DNA from: Desulfuromusa sp. | GTDB taxonomy: Bacteria; Desulfobacterota; Desulfuromonadia; Desulfuromonadales; Geopsychrobacteraceae | Assembly: GCA_029934755.1 (NCBI GenBank) | Contig: JAOZLQ010000014.1 | Location: 1-22,662 of the forward strand | Direction of reading: 5' to 3' | DNA length: 22,662 nucleotides | Shown here: piece by piece, positions 7,140 to 13,391 of the stretch | Position numbering within the stretch: position 1 is the first letter of the stretch | Layout of the letters: each line of letters opens with the position of its first letter | Made by a program: the position numbers and the translations under genes | Notes under the pieces: generated by a model | The model's input: the letters and a program-made list of their open reading frames with translations, nothing else | The model's database searches: none | Told to the model about the DNA's origin: nothing

Positions 7140-8105
7140 ATGAGCGGATATCAGAAGCAGGAAATACTTCTTGAGACTGGAACCAATGAGATGGAAATCA
7201 TTGAATTCTACCTTGGGACACAGCCTTTTGGCATCAATGTCCAAAAGTTAAAAGAAATTATCACTTTTGACCAAGAGGCGTTGACGGTTATTCCTGGGAG
7301 TGGAGATGGCATGCTTGGTACTCTGCTATTACGTGGTAGCACCATCCCCCTGATAGATTTGAAGTCACATATTGCCCAAAATGAAGATGATCTTGCGGAT
7401 GATGTGCGGCGGGTTGTTCTGGTCTGTGAATTTAATGACCGGGTCAATGGTTTCAAGGTTGATGGGGTTAACCAGATCCATCGAGTTTCCTGGGAGGATG
7501 TTCAGCCGATGGCCAGTTTTATTGATCAGTACCGGCCACGTTTTACTGGGAGTGTCAATATAGATGGCCGTGAAATTCTGATCGTTGATCTGGAGCATAT
7601 TGTGGCCGAGTTTGACCCGGAAGCAAACCTTGACTATGAGGCAGGGCTCCATGCTGCTGAGATGCAGGAAAAATTGCCACATACTCGGGAGCGGATGAAA
7701 CTTCTGCTGGCTGAGGACTCAGCTTTGATTCGTAACGGAATCGAAAAAGTTTTGAAAGGTTCGAACTACACTGATCTGGAAGTATTTGTTGATGGCCAAC
7801 AATGTTACAATCATATCTTAGAAATTAGGCAGCGGGTTATGGGTGGGGAACCACTCGGCAATATGTTGAATTTATTGATCTCTGATATTGAAATGCCGAA
7901 AATGGATGGCCTGACCCTGTGCAAAAAAATCAAGGATGATCCCCTGTTGCGAGATGTGAAGGTCATTATGTTTTCTTCACTGATCAACGAGCAGATGGCG
8001 ATCAAATGTGATCAGGTGGGTGCTGATGGCTACGCAACGAAACCTCAAATCCCCTATTTGGTTGAAATGATGGATAAATTTCTTGGCATTGATGGGCTAA
8101 AATAA
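7140..8105 (+). CDS. cheV: CheV-type chemotaxis coupling protein (CheW domain + receiver domain)
   Basis: The 321-residue protein joins an N-terminal CheW-like domain (about 15-160) to a C-terminal receiver domain (about 186-315), the defining CheV layout. The CheW part couples chemoreceptors to the CheA kinase. The receiver has the acidic pair Glu192-Asp193 (LLLAEDSA), phosphoacceptor Asp249 (LLISDIEMPKMDG), Ser279/Ser280 and Lys301 (ATKP), so it should be phosphorylatable by CheA and tune array adaptation. The start is supported by AAAGG upstream. No other che genes or receptors are in the window, so this is an orphan copy acting on an array encoded elsewhere. It is flanked on both sides by minus-strand Sel1-repeat genes; whether they work with CheV is inference. 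Confidence 0.93.
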   Translation: MSGYQKQEILLETGTNEMEIIEFYLGTQPFGINVQKLKEIITFDQEALTVIPGSGDGMLGTLLLRGSTIPLIDLKSHIAQNEDDLADDVRRVVLVCEFNDRVNGFKVDGVNQIHRVSWEDVQPMASFIDQYRPRFTGSVNIDGREILIVDLEHIVAEFDPEANLDYEAGLHAAEMQEKLPHTRERMKLLLAEDSALIRNGIEKVLKGSNYTDLEVFVDGQQCYNHILEIRQRVMGGEPLGNMLNLLISDIEMPKMDGLTLCKKIKDDPLLRDVKVIMFSSLINEQMAIKCDQVGADGYATKPQIPYLVEMMDKFLGIDGLK

Positions 8106-8130
8106 AACCCTAAACGGTACATATGCAAGG

Positions 8131-8155
8131 GAGTATTGTTAACCAATATTTTTTT
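8131..8155 (+). terminator. Weak candidate terminator after cheV
   Basis: TATTG-TTAAC-CAATA, extendable with A-U and G-U pairs, runs into seven T's (8149-8155) on the plus strand, 26 nt after the cheV stop. The stem is AT-rich and overlaps the 3' end of the convergent Sel1 gene, so the call is weak. Confidence 0.3.
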
Positions 8156-9287
8156 CCAATCGTTGGCAGACTCTCTCTGCATCTTGTTGCGCTACTTTGA
8201 TCTGTGCTGGGGACATTTTGTTCTCCAGTGATTCAAGGGCTTTTTGCGCATCCTCATGCCCTTTTTCAGCTGGCAGCCTCAGCCATATATAAGCTTTGAT
8301 ATGATCCTTTGGCACTCCTCTCCCGAGAGCATACATACCACCTAAATTATACTGTGCATCTGTGTAGCCCTGTTCAACGGCCTTGCTCCACCATTTAACC
8401 GCCTCAGCATCACTTTTCATAACGCCATAGCCGAATACGTATAAAACTCCCAGATTATATTGAGCAGCAGCATTTCCCTGCTCAGCTGCCAGGGTCCACC
8501 AGTGGCGAGCTTCATCATAATCTTGAGGGATGTCTTTGCCATTAATATACATACTTCCCAAGTTATATTGGGCATTGATATCACCTTGTTCGGCAGCCAG
8601 TTTGTACCAGTCAACTGCGGCAAAAGGATCAACTTCAACACCTTCTCCTTTTGCGTACATAAAGCCAAGGTTGTGCTGGGCATCAACATGCCCCTGTTCT
8701 GCAGCCATCCGACACCACTTTGCCGCTTGAACTGCGTCCCTTTCAATCCCCTGGCCAAAGGCGTACATTACGCCAAGATTGAACTGGGCATCTGTGCTCC
8801 CCTGCTGTGCAGCCAGTCGGTACCACTTGACCGCCTCCTGTTCGTTTTGTTCAATTTCCTCACCAGAGGCAAACATCATCCCAAGGGTGTATTGGGCTTC
8901 CATGTGATTTTGTTCTGCCGCTTTCTGGCACCAGTTCAGCGCTTTGTTGTAATCCGCATCAACTCCTTGACCGAAAGCAAGCATGACCCCCAGATTATAT
9001 TGAGCATTGGCATCACCACGTTCCGCTGCTTGACTGTACCAGTAGACTGCTATGGAGTCATTTTGTAGTACACCATGACCTTGTTCATACAGGTATCCCA
9101 AAGCAAGTTGTGCTTGAATATGTCCTTGTTCTGCTGCTTTGTTATACCAGCGTGCCGCTTCAATATAGTCCTGAACAGCACCATCGCCGTTTTCGCACAT
9201 GCATGCATAATTAAATTGGGCATCTGCGTTTCCCTGCTCTGCGGCTAACTGATAGCGTGTTTCGGCAATAAAATCTTTGTTGCTCAT
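8139..9287 (-). CDS. Sel1-repeat protein (about 9 SLR units), cytoplasmic
   Basis: A 382-residue Sel1-like repeat protein. The start is set at the ATG at 9287 because GGGAGG lies just upstream; a longer in-frame version to 9353 would add 22 residues without a ribosome site. Nine full 36-residue units begin at ADAQFNYA, QAQLALG, NAQYNLG, EAQYTLG and so on, framed by half-units. The C-terminal tail (NKMSPAQIKVAQQDAERVCQRLE) is a helical cap often seen at the end of SLR proteins. There is no signal peptide or membrane segment. Repeats 3-9 are very regular (AQYNLGxMYAxGxGV), suggesting recent expansion or homogenisation. It ends 33 bp from the cheV stop in convergent orientation. It resembles the Sel1 protein on the other side of cheV in architecture; they may be paralogues. 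Confidence 0.88.
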   Translation of the reverse strand: MSNKDFIAETRYQLAAEQGNADAQFNYACMCENGDGAVQDYIEAARWYNKAAEQGHIQAQLALGYLYEQGHGVLQNDSIAVYWYSQAAERGDANAQYNLGVMLAFGQGVDADYNKALNWCQKAAEQNHMEAQYTLGMMFASGEEIEQNEQEAVKWYRLAAQQGSTDAQFNLGVMYAFGQGIERDAVQAAKWCRMAAEQGHVDAQHNLGFMYAKGEGVEVDPFAAVDWYKLAAEQGDINAQYNLGSMYINGKDIPQDYDEARHWWTLAAEQGNAAAQYNLGVLYVFGYGVMKSDAEAVKWWSKAVEQGYTDAQYNLGGMYALGRGVPKDHIKAYIWLRLPAEKGHEDAQKALESLENKMSPAQIKVAQQDAERVCQRLEKNIG

Positions 9288-9593
9288 GATCCCTCCCGAT
9301 TGAGATTCGGATTTCAGTACAAAACAATTTGTGTAAAGTAGCAGATGGGTCAATACTCTGCAAATAGTCTTAGAAGAACGGCTTTAACTGACCATGTTTT
9401 CTGCTCTTTGATTGTGTTACCAGTTGATTTGTCGCATAGAGCTTATCCAGAACAATTTTAATGAATAGCAGGTGGATGGGGTGTGTTAAACTTTAGTAAA
9501 GAAAAAACAGCGCAGGATACTACTTGTTGCACATTATCTAATTTTAGCGGCGATTTTTTTCAAAATCCCAATAAATATTTAAAGGTCAAATTG
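9288..9593. other. 306-bp divergent intergenic region, no clear element
   Basis: This gap separates the divergent Sel1 gene and MYG1-like gene. I see no convincing promoter pair, hairpin or repeat. A GTG at 9483 is in frame with the MYG1-like gene and would add 37 residues that are unlike the family N-terminus, so it is treated as untranslated leader. Confidence 0.5.
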
Positions 9594-10442
9594 ATGTATA
9601 AAATTATCACCCATCCTGGAAGTGCTCATAAAGATGATTTCATGTCTGTCAGTATCTTACTCGCAACTCTTGGTCATGCAGAAATCTTTCGGCGTGAGGC
9701 GACCAGTAAGGATCTTGCCGATCCAGATACTTATGTTGTGGATGTCGGGATGGACTATGATCTGGAAAAACATAATTTTGATCACCACCAGGACTCATCA
9801 TTCCCTTGTGCTTTTCATCTGGTGATGAAGTATCTCGGATATCATGATGCTGCTACCCAGGTTTTTGGTTGGTACGCGCATATGAGTATGATGGATGTTC
9901 GGGGCCCCTATAGAACTGCCGAACATCTTGGTATTGATACTCGTATCCTGTTTGCATCTTCATCACCCATTGATGGTTATATTTTATCTTGTTTTTCAAA
10001 GGTGACATCATTAACTCAGGAAGATGATTTTTACCGACTGATGAAAGATTTTGGCGAAGATTTTATCAAAATGGTTGACCAGAAAAAGGAGCGATTGGAA
10101 CGGCTGAAAAATGAAACTCAAATCCTGCCGGTGAAACACCTGAAAGCTCTGGTCAGTCGAATTGAAGATAATCCCAAGTTGTCAATGGAGTTGTATCTAC
10201 GCGCTCTTGATGACAAGGCTGTTGTTATGAGTATCACCCCGTCGATCCGTGGGGCAGGGTGGGAAATGTTACGTCTGGGAGATAACATGATGGTTGATTT
10301 TCGTTCTGTCGCCTCCAACCCGGAAATCCGTTTTGTTCACGTGAATGGATTTATCGCTAAAACGAGAAGTTTGATCCCTATAGAGGAGGTTCTTGATCTC
10401 GCATCTCAGGCGATTGGTGAAGCGGAAGTGGTTATTTATTAG
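9594..10442 (+). CDS. MYG1/UPF0160-family DHH-like metal-dependent hydrolase
   Basis: The 282-residue protein starts at ATG 9594 with AAAGG upstream. The N-terminus YKIITHPGSAHKDDFMS, then VVDVGMDYDLEKHNFDHHQ (Asp50 and Asp63-His64-His65), follows the MYG1 (UPF0160) plan of IxTHxGxFHxDD followed by VVDVGxxxDxxxxxxDHHQ, a relative of DHH-superfamily phosphoesterases. His7, His12, Asp14/15, Asp50 and the DHH triplet are the likely metal ligands. The C-terminal part (VVMSITPSIRGAGWEMLRLGDN) fits the family's second domain, where eukaryotic members have SxRxxWRxxALR-like motifs. Eukaryotic MYG1 is reported to be a 3'-5' RNA exonuclease; the bacterial substrate is unknown to me. It converges with and overlaps the Nudix gene by 11 bp. 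A longer start at GTG 9483 is less likely. Confidence 0.78.
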   Translation: MYKIITHPGSAHKDDFMSVSILLATLGHAEIFRREATSKDLADPDTYVVDVGMDYDLEKHNFDHHQDSSFPCAFHLVMKYLGYHDAATQVFGWYAHMSMMDVRGPYRTAEHLGIDTRILFASSSPIDGYILSCFSKVTSLTQEDDFYRLMKDFGEDFIKMVDQKKERLERLKNETQILPVKHLKALVSRIEDNPKLSMELYLRALDDKAVVMSITPSIRGAGWEMLRLGDNMMVDFRSVASNPEIRFVHVNGFIAKTRSLIPIEEVLDLASQAIGEAEVVIY

Positions 10443-11031
10443 TAGAAAGAAATTGTCCATTTTTTTCATATTGTTCAAAGAACCAATAAAAGGCAAACAT
10501 CAGACCGGGGGTTTTGGCAAGATTTTCATCAAAGAGAAACTGTTTAGCCTCAGCCAGTGGGATAAACTCCAGGAGAATTTGTTCATTGTCAATTCCACCA
10601 CCGTCATTGACTTTCATTGTTTCGTCTATTGTCGTAAAGAAAAGATGCTGCCGGTTTCCAGTGATACCGACATTAGTAAAATATGAACTGATTTTTTCAA
10701 TCTTTTCCAGAGAGACATCGTAACCACATTCTTCGTTGATTTCCTCTTTAGTAATCTGCTCCAGAGATGCTTGTTTATCCACAATTCCTGCACACAGTTC
10801 ATAGGTGCACGTATGTTGTTTGTAGTTCATGTAGACGGGAGGGCGAAACTGTTTGACCAGAAGAAGTGCCTGTTTTTCAGTATGGTAAAGCAGAACTGAT
10901 ACGCTATCATGACCTTTGACTGCCTCCCAGATGCGTTCATTCCCGTTTTGGGAAAAATGTAAGCGTACTGGTTTGACAAAATTGTTCTCCTGTTGGGGAA
11001 CAATGGAGAAGTCTGTAATTTCAAAACACAT
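10432..11031 (-). CDS. Nudix hydrolase, NUDT14-like (UDP-sugar diphosphatase type)
   Basis: A 199-residue Nudix protein starting at ATG 11031, with AAGGA 6 nt upstream; an upstream TTG at 11052 would add seven residues. The Nudix box spans about 82-104: GIVDKQASLEQITKEEINEECGY. The metal-binding Glu97, Glu100 and Glu101 are present. The usual first Glu of GX5E is Ala88 and the Arg of REUXEEXGU is Glu96. The segments AGIVD, EECGY, the GITGxRQ stretch near residue 122, the GGG around 144 and LAKTPGLMFAFYWF match my memory of human NUDT14 (UDP-glucose/ADP-ribose diphosphatase). Substrate is therefore guessed as a nucleoside diphosphate sugar. Its 3' end overlaps the convergent MYG1-like gene by 11 bp. 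It lies downstream of the quinone oxidoreductase gene on the same strand but past a probable terminator. Confidence 0.85.
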   Translation of the reverse strand: MCFEITDFSIVPQQENNFVKPVRLHFSQNGNERIWEAVKGHDSVSVLLYHTEKQALLLVKQFRPPVYMNYKQHTCTYELCAGIVDKQASLEQITKEEINEECGYDVSLEKIEKISSYFTNVGITGNRQHLFFTTIDETMKVNDGGGIDNEQILLEFIPLAEAKQFLFDENLAKTPGLMFAFYWFFEQYEKNGQFLSTNK

Positions 11032-11059
11032 GGAGGTTCCTTTTAGCTGCAATAGAAAA

Positions 11060-11086
11060 CGCCCCCCGGTTAAAATCTGGAGGACG
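11060..11086 (-). terminator. Intrinsic terminator after the quinone oxidoreductase gene
   Basis: On the minus strand CGTCCTCC pairs with GGGGGGCG (8 bp, two G-U) around an 11-nt loop, preceded by AAAG and followed by TTTTC. It lies 31 bp after the oxidoreductase stop. The stem pairs much worse on the plus strand (A-C clashes), so it belongs to the minus-strand transcript. It would largely separate the Nudix gene from the oxidoreductase. Confidence 0.55.
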
Positions 11087-11116
11087 CTTTCAGATCTTTA
11101 TATCTCTTTGTGAAAA

Positions 11117-12109
11117 TCAGGCATCTGCAATTTTCAAGACGATCTTACCGAAATGTTTGTCTTCTTCCATCATCTGGTGTGCTGCAACAACCTCCGTCAG
11201 TGGGAAAACTTTTTCGATAATTGGGACGATGCTTCTGTCAGCAAATTTTGGTAAGGCACGACGGGTAAATTCAGCAATAATGTCACCTTTTTCTGCAACG
11301 GGGCGACTCCGTAGAACTGAACCGATAATCTGCTGCCGCTTAACCATCATTAATGCCAGATTTAATTCAGCTTTGATGCCACTGATAATACCGATAATAA
11401 CCAGTTTTCCTTGATAACCCAAAGATGCCATATTTGGCTTCAGATACTTTGCGCCGACGTGATCAAGAATGACATCCACCCCTTTTTTCTGAGTATATTC
11501 TTTGACCAGGCTGGAAAAGTCGGGAGTATCGGTATAATCAATGACCAGATCAACACCCAGATTTTTAACTCGTTCCAACTTAGTTGGATTGGCAGTGACA
11601 ATCAGTTTAGCATTCGGGGTCAAGGCTTTTGCCAGTTGTATAGCCGCAGTATTAACCCCACCTCCGCCGCCATGCAAGATGGCTGTCTGCCCATCCTTTA
11701 ATCCACCGATCATAAAAACATTAAGAAATGCGGTGATATAACTTTCATTCACACAGGCCGCCTCTTCAAAGCTCATACTGCCGGGAATTGGCATAAGATG
11801 GATGCCGTAGGCAACAGCGTACTCCGCATAACCGCCGCCACCAACCAGTGCCATGACCCGATCACCAACCTTCCAGTTACTGACATCGCTTCCGATTTCA
11901 GCAACTGTACCTGCGACTTCAAGACCGAGAATTTCTGAGTCACCGGCCGGGGGAGGATAGTTTCCTACTCGCTGAACCAAGTCAGGACGGTTAATACTGG
12001 TGGCAACAACTTTAATTAGGACTTCATCGGCTTTTGGCTGTGGTTTATCAATCTCCCCGACTTTCATAACTTCAGGGGCACCAAATTCCTCCATCAGAAC
12101 TGCTTTCAT
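11117..12109 (-). CDS. NAD(P)H quinone oxidoreductase, zeta-crystallin/PIG3 type
   Basis: A 330-residue member of the zinc-independent medium-chain dehydrogenase/reductase family. The N-terminus MKAVLMEEFGAPEVM and the GroES-like domain motifs NRPDLVQRVGNYPPPAG and LGLEVAGTV are typical of PIG3 (TP53I3)-like quinone reductases. The Rossmann segment has a glycine-rich turn HGGGGGVNTAAIQLAK (146-161), in place of the usual HGGASGVG, for NAD(P)H binding, and DVILDHVG follows near 215. The structural and catalytic zinc cysteines of alcohol dehydrogenases are absent, as expected. It probably reduces quinones or alpha,beta-unsaturated carbonyls in the cytoplasm. The start at 12109 has AGGAG with good spacing. 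It stands alone between the MITE-like repeat upstream and a terminator downstream. Confidence 0.9.
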   Translation of the reverse strand: MKAVLMEEFGAPEVMKVGEIDKPQPKADEVLIKVVATSINRPDLVQRVGNYPPPAGDSEILGLEVAGTVAEIGSDVSNWKVGDRVMALVGGGGYAEYAVAYGIHLMPIPGSMSFEEAACVNESYITAFLNVFMIGGLKDGQTAILHGGGGGVNTAAIQLAKALTPNAKLIVTANPTKLERVKNLGVDLVIDYTDTPDFSSLVKEYTQKKGVDVILDHVGAKYLKPNMASLGYQGKLVIIGIISGIKAELNLALMMVKRQQIIGSVLRSRPVAEKGDIIAEFTRRALPKFADRSIVPIIEKVFPLTEVVAAHQMMEEDKHFGKIVLKIADA

Positions 12110-12455
12110 TTCTCTCTCCTCTGAATAAAGAATGATTAAAAAATACGAGATTATATCTGAGGCACTTGCAAAACCCTTTAACTTCGAGTGACCGTCATTC
12201 CCGCGCAGGCAGGAATCCAGAGGTTTGCTAAGTACGTCAAAAACTGGATCCCCGTTTTCACGAGGATGACGACTTTTGCAAGAGGCTCATCTGTATGGAA
12301 ATTGTCAAAAAGCATTGCCAGATCGTTTGTAACTATAGTCGTAAATGGTGATGGATTCAAAGTAGATATTGAGGCCTCAGGCAAAAGATAAAAAAAATGT
12401 AATAATTTTTGACAAATTGTGTATAATTATAGGTCTCGCTGAAATAATTCGATAG
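12110..12455. other. 346-bp intergenic region between the oxidoreductase gene and gspC
   Basis: This divergent gap must hold promoters for both the oxidoreductase and the gsp operon. It contains the palindromic MITE-like element (12158-12289), a 10-bp palindrome TGAGGCCTCA (12370-12379), and near gspC a TTGACA (12409-12414) and a TATAAT (12422-12427). These two hexamers are only 7 bp apart, so they cannot be one promoter; TATAAT is the best -10 candidate but lacks a good -35. Confidence 0.6.
12158..12289. repeat. Nested palindromic MITE-like repeat (CGTCATTCC...GGATGACG family)
   Basis: The core 12193-12271 is an imperfect 28-bp inverted repeat. It starts CGTCATTCCCG and ends CGAGGATGACG, with the inner arms meeting at GAATCCAG and CTGGATCC. 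This is the widespread proteobacterial palindrome whose spurious translations give WIPACAGMT-like peptides, seen here in the antisense frame. Outside it are perfect 9-bp arms CTTGCAAAA (12165-12173) and TTTTGCAAG (12274-12282), extending with mismatches to TGAG...CTCA at 12158 and 12289. The whole could fold as one long hairpin. It encodes nothing; a non-autonomous mobile element is the likely origin. Confidence 0.7.
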
Positions 12456-13382
12456 GTGTCTCATTTGAGTTTAATTAACACTATTGGCTTGGTTGCTGTG
12501 CAAATTGATTTGCAAAGATTGCTGAATTATCTACTGCTGTTTTTGTCCATTGTGGGGGGAATAATTTCCGGAATGTTGGCGGGACGGTTGGTTGATTTGT
12601 CACTGGGGGGGGAGATGGTCTTACTTCCTGACCCTGCGCCTCGACAGATTTCAATGCGTCAACTGCAGGTAGATGATTTTCAGATTATTTTGGACCGGAA
12701 TCTATTTAATTCTGCCGCGGCTGGTGCTGCTGAGAGGGTTAACCTTTCATCCACAGCAATCGCTGCTGAGACTGCTGTGGAAGCGTCGGGAATAACTGGG
12801 GATTTGGTATTAATTGGAACGGTCGTTGCCGGGGACGATTCTCTGGCGCTGATTAAGTTAGGGACAAAGGCTGGTGTTTTTCAATTGAACGAAGAGCTGG
12901 CTTCTGGGGTCGTTGTAAGTGAAATTGGACGTAAATTGGTGGTTCTTACCGATCATGGCACCCGCCGTGAGTTACTACTGAAGCAACGTAAAGGGGCTAA
13001 TGCCCAACGTGTTAAACAACGGAGCTCTGCCGCTACCAAGCAGGGAATTGTCGCTGTTGATAAAAGCCGCTGGCAGATTTCAAAAGCTGTAGCGAATAAT
13101 GCTCGAGCCAATCTGAATTCATTACTGCAGACGGCTCGGATGGTTCCACAGGTCAATAATGGGAAAACTGTTGGTTTTAAGCTAGTTGAGCTGGAAAAAG
13201 GTTCGCTGCTCGAGCAGATTGGTTTACGAGTTGGCGACTTAGTTGTAGAGATTAACCAAGTGGCATTGAACAGTCCTGAGAAAGCACTGCAGATTTTCCA
13301 GCAGGTGCGTGAGGCGAACAATATAACTCTCAGGCTGATGCGTAATGGGCAACCGGAAACTTTTGAATATAGTTTTGAATAG
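12456..13382 (+). CDS. gspC: Type II secretion system inner-membrane protein GspC (with PDZ domain)
   Basis: The 308-residue protein has a short cytoplasmic N-terminus, one membrane segment (about 22-44), a periplasmic homology region (about 75-175; FQIILDRNLFN and LVLIGTVVAGDDSLALI) and a C-terminal PDZ domain (about 225-308; GFKLVELEKGSLLEQIGLRVGD). GspC links the inner-membrane platform to the secretin, its homology region contacting the N0 domain of GspD. The PDZ domain is thought to help cargo selection. It is the first gene of the gsp operon; its stop overlaps the gspD ribosome site. The start is uncertain: GTG at 12456 has little Shine-Dalgarno, whereas TTG at 12465 has AGGTG six nt upstream and would shorten the protein by three residues. 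Confidence 0.9.
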   Translation: MSHLSLINTIGLVAVQIDLQRLLNYLLLFLSIVGGIISGMLAGRLVDLSLGGEMVLLPDPAPRQISMRQLQVDDFQIILDRNLFNSAAAGAAERVNLSSTAIAAETAVEASGITGDLVLIGTVVAGDDSLALIKLGTKAGVFQLNEELASGVVVSEIGRKLVVLTDHGTRRELLLKQRKGANAQRVKQRSSAATKQGIVAVDKSRWQISKAVANNARANLNSLLQTARMVPQVNNGKTVGFKLVELEKGSLLEQIGLRVGDLVVEINQVALNSPEKALQIFQQVREANNITLRLMRNGQPETFEYSFE

Positions 13383-13391
13383 GAGCTGATT

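Noticed and set aside
8460..9068. Long plus-strand open frame (202 codons) opposite the second Sel1 gene
   Set aside because: It is a shadow of the 108-bp repeat: its peptide is periodic, has no ribosome site and no recognisable domain, and the opposite strand encodes clear SLR units.
5883..9287. Regular 108-bp periodicity as a CRISPR or satellite array
   Set aside because: The repeats are in-frame coding units of Sel1 domains, with no conserved repeat-spacer structure.
9288..9353. 22-residue N-terminal extension of the second Sel1 protein
   Set aside because: The internal ATG at 9287 has a strong GGGAGG ribosome site, and the extension has none and no family similarity.
12178..12391. Two small opposite-strand frames over the intergenic repeat
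   Set aside because: Their peptides (WIPACAGMT and VIPAQAGIQ) are the usual spurious translations of this palindromic repeat family.
12409..12427. TTGACA and TATAAT pair upstream of gspC as one sigma-70 promoter
   Set aside because: The hexamers are only 7 bp apart, far too close; at most one of them is used.
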